64,000 bases of DNA, taken from the NCBI RefSeq assembly GCF_021261315.1, contig NZ_JAJSAX010000001.1, forward strand, positions 1,302,001 through 1,366,000, read 5' to 3'. Shown here piece by piece: positions 46,554-54,536 of this stretch (positions within the stretch are counted from its first letter, which is position 1; each line of letters opens with the position of its first letter). A program made the position numbers and the translations under genes. The DNA comes from Epilithonimonas sp. JDS (GTDB lineage Bacteria > Bacteroidota > Bacteroidia > Flavobacteriales > Weeksellaceae). The notes beneath the pieces were generated by a model that was given only the letters and a program-made list of their open reading frames with translations, was not told where the DNA came from and made no database searches.

Positions 46554-47129
46554 ATGAGAATCAACGGAAAAATTTATAGTAACATTTTATTGGTTTTTGC
46601 TTTGGAATCGGAAGCTGGAAAAGAGTTTGAAAATTTCAATAAATTATTCGTGGGAATAGGAAAGGTTAAAGCGACTTATAATCTGACAAAAGAAATTCAG
46701 AAATCTAATCCGGATTTGATTATCAATCTTGGAACTGCAGGAAGCACGACTTTTGACAGAGGAAGTATTGTTAATTGCCATCGTTTTATTCAGAGAGATA
46801 TGGATGTTCGGGCTCTAGGTTTTCAGAAGTTTGAAACACCATTTTCAGAAGAACCGATTCTTCTTGAATATGGATTAAATATAAAAAATCTTCCAAACGG
46901 AATCTGTGGTTCCGGCGACCAATTCGAAATTGAACATATCAATCCGGAATACAACGTCATAGATATGGAAGCTTTTGCACTTGCGAAAGTAGCGGAACAG
47001 GAAGGCATCGATTTTCTGTGTCTAAAATATATTTCTGACGGAGCTGATGGGAATGCAGCCGATGATTGGACAATAGAAGTCAAAAAAGCTTCGATTGCTT
47101 TAAGAAGAGAACTAGACAAACTTAAATAA
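46554..47129 (+). CDS. MTA/SAH nucleosidase-like protein
   Basis: 191 residues, PNP/UDP phosphorylase family, nucleosidase type. Blocks: INLGTAGS, NVIDMEAFALAKVAEQEG (purine/ribose contact Met-Glu) and LKYISDGADGNAADDW. Such enzymes cleave methylthioadenosine, S-adenosylhomocysteine and also 5'-deoxyadenosine, the by-product of radical SAM chemistry. It follows the radical SAM gene after 51 bp. It is shorter than typical MTAN (~230), so the substrate is uncertain. Confidence 0.82.
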   Translation: MRINGKIYSNILLVFALESEAGKEFENFNKLFVGIGKVKATYNLTKEIQKSNPDLIINLGTAGSTTFDRGSIVNCHRFIQRDMDVRALGFQKFETPFSEEPILLEYGLNIKNLPNGICGSGDQFEIEHINPEYNVIDMEAFALAKVAEQEGIDFLCLKYISDGADGNAADDWTIEVKKASIALRRELDKLK

Positions 47130-47130
47130 A

Positions 47131-47157
47131 AAAAACAGCCACAATTTGGCTGTTTTT
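47131..47157. terminator. Bidirectional terminator between nucleosidase and guaC
   Basis: AAAAACAGCCA / TGGCTGTTTTT, 11-bp stem with A/T runs on both sides, between two convergent genes. Confidence 0.85.
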
Positions 47158-47177
47158 GTTTATTGTAAATTAGTTTC

Positions 47178-48218
47178 TTAACCGTTAAAAACCTGATTCT
47201 CCTGCTCCTGAACACGGATAAAAGTCGTTCGCTTAGAAAGTTCTTTCAGTTTCGATGCGCCAACATAAGTACAAGTCGAACGAACGCCACCGAGAATATC
47301 TTTCACCGTTTCAGAAACTGGACCTTTGTATTCTACCCTCACAGTTTTTCCTTCGGAAGCACGATATTCTGCTACGCCACCGGAATGTTTGTCCATCGCA
47401 GTTTGAGAACTCATTCCGTAGAATAATCTGAAAGTTTTTCCATTTTCTTCTACGATTTCGCCACCGCTTTCGTCGTGTCCGGCAAACATTCCGCCGAGCA
47501 TCACAAAATCTGAACCGCCACCAAACGCTTTTGCCACATCGCCGGGAACTTTGCAACCGCCGTCGCCAATGATTTGTCCGCCCAATCCGTGCGCTGCATC
47601 AGCACATTCGATGATGGCGGAAAGTTGCGGATAGCCAACGCCGGTTTTTACACGTGTTGTACAGACCGAACCTGGACCGATTCCTACTTTGATGATATCT
47701 GCGCCGGCCAAAATCAATTCTTCTACCATTTCGCCGGTTACGACGTTTCCAGCGATAATGATCTTATCTGGGAAATTTTCTCTGGCTTTCTTCACAAATT
47801 GCACAAAATGCTCAGAATAACCATTCGCAACATCGATACAAAGAAACTGGATCTTCGGATTGACGTCCAAAATCGTTTTTATTTTTTCTTCGTCCGCTTT
47901 TCCGGTTCCGGTGCTGAGTGCGATGTATTGATAGAATTCGTCGGATTTTCCAGCTAGGAATTGATTCCATTCTTCTACTGAATAATGCTTGTGGATGGCT
48001 GTGATTATTTTTTCTTTGGACAAGGCTTCTGCCATTTTGAAAGTTCCGACTGTGTCCATATTCGCAGCAATCAAAGGAACGCCGCTCCATTTTTTCTGGG
48101 TGTGCAGAAAAGTGAATTCTCTTTCTATCGTAACTTCGCTGCGGGATTTGAGTGTGGATCGTTTCGGGCGAAACATCACATCTTTGAACCCCAACTTGAT
48201 TTCGTTTTCTATTCGCAT
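47178..48218 (-). CDS. guaC: GMP reductase
   Basis: 346 residues. Converts GMP to IMP with NADPH for purine balance. The IMPDH/GMPR catalytic loop [13 protein letters not shown] carries the catalytic Cys186 (same number as human GMP reductase), and [43 protein letters not shown] and [11 protein letters not shown] are typical of GMPR rather than IMPDH; there is no CBS domain. Starts ~80 bp from structured repeat C. Confidence 0.94.
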   Translation of the reverse strand: MRIENEIKLGFKDVMFRPKRSTLKSRSEVTIEREFTFLHTQKKWSGVPLIAANMDTVGTFKMAEALSKEKIITAIHKHYSVEEWNQFLAGKSDEFYQYIALSTGTGKADEEKIKTILDVNPKIQFLCIDVANGYSEHFVQFVKKARENFPDKIIIAGNVVTGEMVEELILAGADIIKVGIGPGSVCTTRVKTGVGYPQLSAIIECADAAHGLGGQIIGDGGCKVPGDVAKAFGGGSDFVMLGGMFAGHDESGGEIVEENGKTFRLFYGMSSQTAMDKHSGGVAEYRASEGKTVRVEYKGPVSETVKDILGGVRSTCTYVGASKLKELSKRTTFIRVQEQENQVFNG

Positions 48219-48300
48219 ACTTCAAAATTAATATAATTTTTTTTGAAAATGGTGATGTTTGATGTTGAAAAATTGATTTGAACCAAATGTGATTTGGATT

Positions 48301-48376
48301 TGGAATCCGCAGCCCGGCTTGAATGGATCCCGCTGTAAAATCGGGAGGAAACGGAAGACGGTAAAGCTGCCCAAAA
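48301..48376 (+). repeat. Structured repeat copy C, compact form
   Basis: Outer stem GCAGC (48309-48313) / GCTGC (48366-48370), CCG/CGG second stem, inner stem TCCCG / CGGGA around TGTAAAAT. It shares about 80% of its sequence with copy D (52598-52675, opposite strand). Confidence 0.65.
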
Positions 48377-48394
48377 TATTCAAATAAGAATTTC

Positions 48395-48402
48395 TATTTT
48401 TG
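48395..48402 (+). promoter_or_regulatory. Candidate -7 box before the glycosyltransferase gene
   Basis: TATTTTTG ends 6 bp before the ATG at 48409, so the transcript would have almost no leader. No -33 TTG was seen at usual spacing. Confidence 0.35.
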
Positions 48403-48408
48403 TTAAAG

Positions 48409-49617
48409 ATGAAACACCTCGTTATTATTGGTCTCGTAATTCCTGAGCCAGCTTCTACTGCAGCTGGTCACAGAATGATGCAGCTCATCCAGCTTTTTTC
48501 TGAAGCAGATTACAAAATCACTTTTTTGACAGCTTCAAATAATGTAGAATTTTCAGAAAAAATTGAGATTCAGAAGATTGAAATTAATAATGAAAGTTTT
48601 GATGAGAAAATTAGAAGCCTTAATCCTGACGTTGTTCTTTTTGACCGATATGTGACTGAGGAACAATTCGGTTGGCGCGTTTCTGAAAATTGTCCGAATG
48701 CTGCGAAAATCATTGATACGGAAGATCTTCATTTTTTGAGAGAAGCAAGGCGAAAGGCTTTTGTTGAAAAGAGAATTGTCGAGAAAAAGGATTTAATTAA
48801 TGATATTTTTGTGCGGGAAATTGCATCGATTTTGCGTTGTGATTTGTCGTTGATTATTTCAGAATTTGAATATAATTTGTTGGTTGATGATTTTAAAATC
48901 AATCCGAATTTACTTTTTTACATTCCGTTTTTGACTGAAGGTTTTGAGAAAAGTAAAACATATTTCGAAGACAGAAAACATTTTGTAAGCATCGGCAATT
49001 TCCTGCACGAGCCGAATTGGCAAACGGTTTTGAAGTTGAAACAGATTTGGAAATCGATCAAGAAACAACTCCCGGAAGCTGAGCTTCATATTTATGGCGC
49101 TTACACAAGTCAGAAGGTTTTGGAATTTAATAACGAGAAAGATGGATTTCTGGTGAAAGGAAGAGCGAATTCTGTTGAAGATATTTTTAATAAAGCAAAA
49201 GTTCTTCTCGCGCCAATTCCTTTCGGCGCTGGATTGAAAGGGAAACTTTGGGAAAGTATGAAATTTGGATTGCCAAATGTGACAAGTTCAAATGGCGCAG
49301 AAGCGATGCACGGCGATTTGCATTGGAATGGTTTTATCGAGGATTCTGATGAGGTTTTTGTTGATAGAGCGGTTGAACTTTATCAAAATGAAAATCTTTG
49401 GAATAAGGCTCAGGAAAACGGTTATCAGATTTTGGATTCTTTGTTCAGGAAAGATTTGTTTGCGGATTCTTTCATTAGTAAAGTTTCGGAAGTAATGGAA
49501 AATCTGGAAAATCACAGAATTGAAAATTATCTGGGGAAAATCCTGCAGCATCATCAATTGAATTCGACAAAATATATGAGTCGCTGGATCGAGGCGAAAA
49601 ATAAGAAAACTAACTAA
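48409..49617 (+). CDS. Glycosyltransferase, GT4-like
   Basis: 402 residues from MKHLVIIGLVIPEPAS (a TTG three codons upstream is rejected). The C-terminal half holds GT-B features: FVSIGNFLHEPNWQTVLKLKQIWKSIKKQLPEAELHIYGAYTS, VKGRANSVEDIFNKAKVLLAPIPFGAGLKGKLWESMKFGLPNVTSSNGAEAM, with the E-rich donor site. The acceptor is unknown. The gene sits between a structured repeat and a DUF3667 gene, not in a polysaccharide cluster. Confidence 0.8.
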   Translation: MKHLVIIGLVIPEPASTAAGHRMMQLIQLFSEADYKITFLTASNNVEFSEKIEIQKIEINNESFDEKIRSLNPDVVLFDRYVTEEQFGWRVSENCPNAAKIIDTEDLHFLREARRKAFVEKRIVEKKDLINDIFVREIASILRCDLSLIISEFEYNLLVDDFKINPNLLFYIPFLTEGFEKSKTYFEDRKHFVSIGNFLHEPNWQTVLKLKQIWKSIKKQLPEAELHIYGAYTSQKVLEFNNEKDGFLVKGRANSVEDIFNKAKVLLAPIPFGAGLKGKLWESMKFGLPNVTSSNGAEAMHGDLHWNGFIEDSDEVFVDRAVELYQNENLWNKAQENGYQILDSLFRKDLFADSFISKVSEVMENLENHRIENYLGKILQHHQLNSTKYMSRWIEAKNKKTN

Positions 49618-49628
49618 AACTGGAAATT

Positions 49629-50372
49629 ATGCAAACGTGTAAAAATTGTGGACATCGTTTTGAGGGAAAATTCTGCAACAATTGCGGACAAACTGCTGAT
49701 ACGGAAAGAATCGATTTTCACTTTTTGAGACATGAGATCCCGCACAGTTTTTTTCATATCGATGCAGGTTTGTTGTACACCAGCAAGAAGCTTTTTATAA
49801 GGCCTGGTCACGCTATCAGGGAATATCTAGAAGGCAAGCGTGTGAATCACATCAAACCGCTGTCATTTATCCTGATCTTGGCCGGATTTTACATTCTGCT
49901 TTGTCATTGGTTTCATATCAATCTTTTTACATTGTCCAGCGATTCGGCTGCCAAAATCAATGTGGAAAAGAATTCTTTCCATCTGGATGAGTTTATGCTG
50001 AAGAATTTTGGCTGGCTTACGTTGGCTACGATTCCGCTTTATACCATTGGAACGGCTGTCTGTTTTTACAACAAAGGATACAACTTTACGGAATATTTGA
50101 TTTTGAATACCTTCAAAGCTGGTCAGAGGCTGATTGTCCAGATTTTATTTTTACCCTTTATTTTCCTGATAAAACATTCGCTTAGCATTAATATGGTGAT
50201 GCTGGTCATTTATCTGATTGATATTGGACTAAATTTTTGGACGAATATTCAGTTTTTTAAATCGATGAATTCTGTGAATGTTTTGATAAGATCTACTTTG
50301 AGCCACATTATCCTGGTCGTTCTGCTAATGATTGTTGTGTTTGCATTGATGCAGATGAACGTGTTGGTTTAA
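49629..50372 (+). CDS. DUF3667 zinc-ribbon membrane protein
   Basis: 247 residues. The N-terminal ribbon has C4-x2-C7 and C16-x2-C19 (CKNCGHRFEGKFCNNC). It is followed by the conserved block DFHFLRHEIPHSFFHIDAGLLYTSKKLFIRPGHAIREYLEGKRVNHIKPLSFILILAGFYILL, then about four membrane helices. DUF3667 function is unknown. It begins 11 bp after the glycosyltransferase stop, so they may be cotranscribed. Confidence 0.88.
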   Translation: MQTCKNCGHRFEGKFCNNCGQTADTERIDFHFLRHEIPHSFFHIDAGLLYTSKKLFIRPGHAIREYLEGKRVNHIKPLSFILILAGFYILLCHWFHINLFTLSSDSAAKINVEKNSFHLDEFMLKNFGWLTLATIPLYTIGTAVCFYNKGYNFTEYLILNTFKAGQRLIVQILFLPFIFLIKHSLSINMVMLVIYLIDIGLNFWTNIQFFKSMNSVNVLIRSTLSHIILVVLLMIVVFALMQMNVLV

Positions 50373-50392
50373 GAATAAAGGGTGAAAGTCAT

Positions 50393-50432
50393 AAAAAAGA
50401 AAACCATCCCGAAACTTCGGGATGGTTTTGCT
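50393..50432. repeat. 40-bp perfect direct repeat, left copy
   Basis: The 40 bases are identical to 50804-50843 (AAAAAAG tail, hairpin, GCT). It flanks the GIY-YIG gene on its downstream side. Confidence 0.9.
50400..50429 (-). terminator. Terminator after the GIY-YIG gene (copy 1 of the 40-bp repeat)
   Basis: AAAACCATCCCGAA / TTCGGGATGGTTTT stem with T tail on the minus strand. The same sequence forms the tRNA-Asn terminator at 50811-50840. Confidence 0.85.
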
Positions 50433-50511
50433 TCCCGAATTCTCGGGACTAAGCCTCAGAAGACCCTCTTATTAATCCCGAAGCTTCGGGACTCTAATCA
50501 GGTGAGCTAAC
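50431..50511 (-). pseudogene. Degenerate tRNA-Asn copy
   Basis: On the minus strand TTAGCTCACCTGATTAGAG matches the tRNA-Asn D-arm at 16 of 19 bases, and TTAATAAGAGGGTC matches the post-anticodon part at 13 of 14. Between and after them, palindromes TCCCGAAGCTTCGGGA (50476-50491) and TCCCGAGAATTCGGGA (50433-50448) replace the anticodon and T/acceptor arms. It is followed by the same terminator as the real tRNA. No functional tRNA remains. Confidence 0.7.
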
Positions 50512-50777
50512 ATTCCTTCAAGAATCGTGTCTTCTTTTAGAATTTTCTCAATGAATATTTTTGATTTTTGTCGTTTGATGAATTTTTCGATTTTTATCGC
50601 ATCGCTTTCATTACCTTTTACATCGAATAACCCAACTAGATTCCAAGGTCTGTGTTTTGAAGTGAAAGTATTAACTGATGTTTCGTTATGTTCACGTAAG
50701 CGTCTAGCAACATCAGCCGTATATCCTGTGTAAAAAAGATTGGATGTTTCTGAAAATAGAATATAGATATAAAACAT
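50472..50777 (-). CDS. GIY-YIG nuclease domain protein
   Basis: 101 residues: a stand-alone GIY-YIG domain, MFYIYILFSETSNLFYTGYT, catalytic Arg in ARRLREHN, and Glu in KIEKFIKRQK. Such small proteins are common in Bacteroidota; some relatives act in DNA repair or homing. The last ~14 codons (MLAHLIRVPKLRD) are encoded by the decayed tRNA-Asn copy. It lies between two copies of a 40-bp direct repeat, directly downstream of tRNA-Asn, which suggests insertion at a tRNA site. Confidence 0.82.
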   Translation of the reverse strand: MFYIYILFSETSNLFYTGYTADVARRLREHNETSVNTFTSKHRPWNLVGLFDVKGNESDAIKIEKFIKRQKSKIFIEKILKEDTILEGMLAHLIRVPKLRD

Positions 50778-50803
50778 TTGTAATTTTAAATCAAATATAT
50801 CTA

Positions 50804-50843
50804 AAAAAAGAAAACCATCCCGAAACTTCGGGATGGTTTTGCT
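50804..50843. repeat. 40-bp perfect direct repeat, right copy
   Basis: Identical to 50393-50432; here it overlaps the 3' end of tRNA-Asn by two bases and contains its terminator. Confidence 0.9.
50811..50840 (-). terminator. Terminator of tRNA-Asn
   Basis: AAAACCATCCCGAA / TTCGGGATGGTTTT stem followed by CTTTTTTT on the minus strand, directly after the tRNA 3' end. Confidence 0.9.
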
Positions 50844-50915
50844 CCTCTTGCTGGGCTCGAACCAGCGACCCTCTGATTAACAGTCAGATGCTCTAACCAA
50901 CTGAGCTAAAGAGGA
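50842..50915 (-). tRNA. tRNA-Asn (GTT)
   Basis: 74 nt, read on the minus strand: acceptor TCCTCTT / AAGAGGA with discriminator G, D-arm AGCTCAGTTGGTTAGAGC, anticodon arm CTGACTGTTAATCAG with anticodon GTT, T-arm GCTGGTTCGAGCCCAGC. CCA is not encoded. A TTTG-N19-TATATTTG promoter lies upstream and a strong terminator downstream. Confidence 0.96.
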
Positions 50916-50941
50916 ATGTTTCTTTTTGCTTTAAGCGTGTG

Positions 50942-50972
50942 CAAATATAGAAACTTTTTTAAAAACTCCAAA
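50942..50972 (-). promoter_or_regulatory. tRNA-Asn promoter
   Basis: On the minus strand TTTG (50972-50969), 19-bp spacer, TATATTTG (50949-50942), ~27 bp before the tRNA 5' end. Confidence 0.65.
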
Positions 50973-51000
50973 ACTTTTTTTGAAACTTTTTTTATTTTTT

Positions 51001-52482
51001 TTAGCCTATAGCCTGCACTATCAGCTTAACTATATCATTTCCAAATATTAACACCATCAGTCCCAACAAGAAAATTACACCCACCATTTGTGCATTTTCC
51101 AAAATTTTCTGAGGAACTGGTTTTCTCGTGATGATTTCCCACAATGTAAACAAAACGTGACCGCCGTCCAAGCCTGGAATCGGGATCAAATTAAGGAATG
51201 CCAGCCAGATCGAAAACTTAGCCGTAAAAGCCCAGAACTCGTGCCAGTTGATAGAAAGACCGCCGTCTTTGTTCTTGTCTACGTGCATATTGTTTACGAT
51301 TGCAATCGGTCCGCCTACTTTTTTGTAACCTTTAATCGTTTTATTAAAAATCAATTTGAATTGTTTTACCTGATAAGTCAAACTTTCAATCGTTCTCGTG
51401 TAACCTCTTCCAATTGATTCACCAAATGTGTAATGGTTCAGCGTGATCATTTTTTTGTAATCTTTGAATGAGCCAACTCCAATCTTTCCTTCCTTATCCA
51501 CAGGAATTGAAATTGGAACCAACGTCTGTCCACGATCCACAACTAAGTCAACTTTTGAACCTGCTTTTTTAGAAACAATAGGCGCTAACTCGTCGTAGTA
51601 CTCGATTTTTTGATTATCAATACTTACGATTTTATCTCCAATCTTAAGACCTGCATCCATTGTCGATTTTTGATTAATCGTATCTACAGTTGGAACAATT
51701 CTAGGCATCAGGAAAGCTTTCGGCGTTTCTGCCTGCAAAACCAATGCTTTTCCGGCATCATTGGTAGCGAAAGTCACCTCTTTTCCGTTTCTTAGAACAG
51801 TAATGTTGTCACTCAACAAAACATCCAAAGATAATTTGTCGAAATCCTTTTGCGTTTTACCATCAACTTTCAAGATTTTATCACCGTTTTCAAAACCCAT
51901 TTTCAGTGAAGGTTCAGAATAATACATTTTTCCGCCCAATTTCTCGGTGTCATAATTTTCCTCACCATAGAAATAAGACAACGAACCGAAAATTAACCAA
52001 GCCAAAAAGAAATTAACCGTCACACCGCCAAGCATAATGATTAGCCTTTGCCAAGCTGGTTTCGCACGGAATTCCCAAGGCTGAGCGGGTTTTTTCAATT
52101 GCTCCGTATCCATACTTTCGTCCACCATTCCGGCGATTTTCACGTAACCGCCAAAAGGAACCCAGCCGATTCCGTATTTCACACCCTCGTGTTTTCTCCA
52201 ATCGTTTTCAGGAAGTGTGGAAACATCAATAGGTTGAAGTACTTTTTTCCCGTCAATCTCAACCTCTTCTTCAGTGGGTTGGTTTTTGGAAAGGAATTTA
52301 TATTGCCATTTTCCATTGATCTTTTTCATTGCGAAAATGGAAAAATAAGGGTCGAAGAATAAAAAGAATTTGTCTACTTTGGTTTTGAACCATTTCGCCG
52401 GCAGGAAGTGCCCGATTTCGTGTAAAGTTACAAGGATAGAAATGCTCAGGATAAACTGAAATATCTTTAATGCTAATTCCAT
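51001..52482 (-). CDS. rseP: Site-2 protease RseP-type, PDZ-containing
   Basis: 493 residues. Intramembrane zinc protease with HEIGH at 21-25 in the first helix, a long periplasmic part with PDZ-like segments (GFENGDKILKVDGK; GLKIGDKIVSIDNQKIEYYDE), and the third zinc ligand in NLIPIPGLDGGHVLF near 420. RseP cleaves anti-sigma factors and signal-peptide remnants. A Bacteroidota-type promoter (TTGG-N22-TACCTTTG) lies just upstream. The tRNA-Asn gene lies downstream on the same strand. Confidence 0.93.
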   Translation of the reverse strand: MELALKIFQFILSISILVTLHEIGHFLPAKWFKTKVDKFFLFFDPYFSIFAMKKINGKWQYKFLSKNQPTEEEVEIDGKKVLQPIDVSTLPENDWRKHEGVKYGIGWVPFGGYVKIAGMVDESMDTEQLKKPAQPWEFRAKPAWQRLIIMLGGVTVNFFLAWLIFGSLSYFYGEENYDTEKLGGKMYYSEPSLKMGFENGDKILKVDGKTQKDFDKLSLDVLLSDNITVLRNGKEVTFATNDAGKALVLQAETPKAFLMPRIVPTVDTINQKSTMDAGLKIGDKIVSIDNQKIEYYDELAPIVSKKAGSKVDLVVDRGQTLVPISIPVDKEGKIGVGSFKDYKKMITLNHYTFGESIGRGYTRTIESLTYQVKQFKLIFNKTIKGYKKVGGPIAIVNNMHVDKNKDGGLSINWHEFWAFTAKFSIWLAFLNLIPIPGLDGGHVLFTLWEIITRKPVPQKILENAQMVGVIFLLGLMVLIFGNDIVKLIVQAIG

Positions 52483-52508
52483 TAATATGTTTTAAAATTA
52501 TAAGTTGT

Positions 52509-52541
52509 CAAAGGTAATCAATTCGTCAGAAAGTATACCAA
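52509..52541 (-). promoter_or_regulatory. rseP promoter
   Basis: TTG (52541-52539), 22-bp spacer, TACCTTTG (52516-52509) on the minus strand, ~27 bp before the ATG. Confidence 0.5.
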
Positions 52542-52597
52542 TGTAAAATACGCGTCTTTTTGTCATCAATAATCCGGTTTTCTAAAATTTGATTATG

Positions 52598-52675
52598 ATT
52601 TGGGCAGCTTTATCCGCCTTCCACTTCCTCCCGATTTTACATCAGGATCCGTTCAAGTCGGGCTGCGGGAGATTC
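52598..52675 (-). repeat. Structured repeat copy D, compact form
   Basis: Minus-strand copy with GCAGC/GCTGC outer stem (pairing arms 52662-52666 and 52604-52608), CCG/CGG second stem and the inner TGTAAAATCGGGAGG block shared with copy C. It sits between rseP and the pirin gene. Confidence 0.65.
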
Positions 52676-52739
52676 TATAAATTTACATTAGATATAAATT
52701 TAAATCAGTAATTTTAAGTCTCAAATTAAAAATGAAATT

Positions 52740-53639
52740 ATGTCAAATATTCAAATGATAATCGAGGAAAGAGCAGCCGACATTGGAAACTTCCTGGTTG
52801 GAAGATTGCTCCCTTTTTCTCAGAAGCGAAGCGTTGGGCCTTTTGTTTTTATCGATCATATGGGACCTGCAGCACTCAAAGATTATGAAAACCTGGACGT
52901 TCCGCCTCATCCGCACATTGGACTTTCAACCTTGACTTTTTTGTTTGAAGGAAGCATTATGCACCGCGATTCCATCGGAACAGAAATCGAGATCAAAGAA
53001 GGCGCTGTGAACTGGATGACCGCCGGAAAAGCCGTTGCCCACTCCGAAAGAACACCGGAATATATGAGGACATCCGAAAAAAATCTTCACGGATTGCAGA
53101 TCTGGGTTGCTCTGCCAAAAGAACTCGAAGATATGGAACCGGAGTTTTGTCACATTAATAAAGAAGACATCCCAAGCTGGAAAGACAATGAAGTGGATTA
53201 TAAATTGATCGCCGGAGAAATCCTTGGTCGTAAATCGCCGGTTCCGGTTTATTCGCCACTTTATTTCCTTGAAGTGAAAAATACTTCTGTGGAAGACAAA
53301 GAAATTATTTTGGGTGATTATCTTTTCGGAGAATCTTCTCTATATATATTAGAAGGAAATATTGAAAGTGAAGGCAACCTCTACAACCCAAAACATATTT
53401 TAATTGCGAAAGATGCAAAGCTTTGTCATTTCGTTTTGAAGCCCAATTCTACAGTTTACATTTTCGGAGGCGAGCCGTTTCCGGAACCCAGACATATCTA
53501 TTGGAATTTCGTTTCCTCGGAAAAAGAAAAAATCGAAGCTGCTAAAACAAGATGGGAAAACCACGAGTTCCCTAAAGTCATCAATGATGATGGCTATGTT
53601 CCGCTTCCTCCGCAGAATAAGAATCTTAAGCTGAAATAA
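52740..53639 (+). CDS. Pirin family protein
   Basis: 299 residues, a cupin bi-domain protein. The N-terminal domain carries the metal-binding motif PPHPHIGLSTLTFLFEGSIMHRDSIG and the block GAVNWMTAGKAVAHSERTPEYM; the C-terminal domain holds PGxPxxxPxxxxG-like FGGEPFPEPRHIYWNFVSS. Bacterial pirins have been linked to quercetin dioxygenase activity or stress response, but the substrate of this one is unknown. It is followed by a GLPGLI gene after 3 bp. Confidence 0.9.
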   Translation: MSNIQMIIEERAADIGNFLVGRLLPFSQKRSVGPFVFIDHMGPAALKDYENLDVPPHPHIGLSTLTFLFEGSIMHRDSIGTEIEIKEGAVNWMTAGKAVAHSERTPEYMRTSEKNLHGLQIWVALPKELEDMEPEFCHINKEDIPSWKDNEVDYKLIAGEILGRKSPVPVYSPLYFLEVKNTSVEDKEIILGDYLFGESSLYILEGNIESEGNLYNPKHILIAKDAKLCHFVLKPNSTVYIFGGEPFPEPRHIYWNFVSSEKEKIEAAKTRWENHEFPKVINDDGYVPLPPQNKNLKLK

Positions 53640-53642
53640 TCG

Positions 53643-54464
53643 ATGAAAAAAAGTTTCACATTTGGTTTCGTATTAATTTTAGGATTGATGAATTCGCAAG
53701 TCCATCGTTTTTATTATGAAATGACTTATTATTCGCACAAAGATTCTATACAACCAGAAAAGGAAATGATGGTTTTGGATGTTGTAAAAGATGAGTCACT
53801 TTTCTTAAGCTACAAGCAGTTGGAATTTGATTCAACATATATTGCAGGTGTGAAAAAGGCAAGACAAGCTGGTGAAGAGTTTATAGATCCGCCTTCTTCT
53901 AATTTCAAAAAGTGGAGTTTCAGAGTCAATAAATTAAAAAAGGGAAAGCTGATTTTCAATGATTTTATTGGAATGAGCGAATATTACAATTACGAAGAAA
54001 AACCAGATCTAAAGTGGAATATCACTAATTTCATTGAGAAAATTGGAGATTACGAAACACAAATGGCGACAACTTCTTATGGCGGAAGGAACTGGACGGC
54101 TTGGTTCACAACAGAAATCCCAATTCAGGACGGACCATACAAATTCTCAGGTTTGCCGGGATTGATTGTAAAACTTCAAGATAAGGAAAGATACTATTCC
54201 TGGATTTTGGTTGGTAACAAAAAGCTTAATCAAGATATTAACACAAATAAACTAAACAATTTGGAATTTCAAATGGGAAAATCTGTGAAACTGGGCAAAG
54301 AAGGCTTTCAAAAGCGGCTAAAGGATTATGAAAAAAATCCAATGTCCCAAATGATGCAGATGTTTGATGAGAAAAATGCTGATTTGTTGCAAGCCCTAAA
54401 ACAACAGGAAGTACGCCTAAAAAAGCAGATTGCATTTTATAATAATCCAATCGAAATTAAATAA
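53643..54464 (+). CDS. GLPGLI family secreted protein
   Basis: 273 residues with a signal peptide (cleavage near LMNSQ). The exact family motif GLPGLI occurs in PYKFSGLPGLIVKLQDKERYYSW (around residues 172-190), together with WTAWFTTEIPIQDGPYKF before it. GLPGLI proteins are a Bacteroidota-specific exported family of unknown function. It starts 3 bp after the pirin stop and is followed by a terminator. Confidence 0.9.
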   Translation: MKKSFTFGFVLILGLMNSQVHRFYYEMTYYSHKDSIQPEKEMMVLDVVKDESLFLSYKQLEFDSTYIAGVKKARQAGEEFIDPPSSNFKKWSFRVNKLKKGKLIFNDFIGMSEYYNYEEKPDLKWNITNFIEKIGDYETQMATTSYGGRNWTAWFTTEIPIQDGPYKFSGLPGLIVKLQDKERYYSWILVGNKKLNQDINTNKLNNLEFQMGKSVKLGKEGFQKRLKDYEKNPMSQMMQMFDEKNADLLQALKQQEVRLKKQIAFYNNPIEIK

Positions 54465-54485
54465 GTAAATATTTACAATACAGAA

Positions 54486-54515
54486 AAAGACCGGCATAGT
54501 TCCGGTCTTTCTATT
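54486..54515. terminator. Bidirectional terminator between GLPGLI and susD
   Basis: AAAGACCGG / CCGGTCTTT stem (54486-54510) with T/A runs, between convergent genes. Confidence 0.8.
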
Positions 54516-54536
54516 ATAATTAAAGTTGTAGTGTAA

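Noticed and set aside
50393-50843. Short CRISPR-like repeat arrangement
   Set aside because: Only two direct repeats with 371 bp between them, containing a gene and a terminator; not a CRISPR array.
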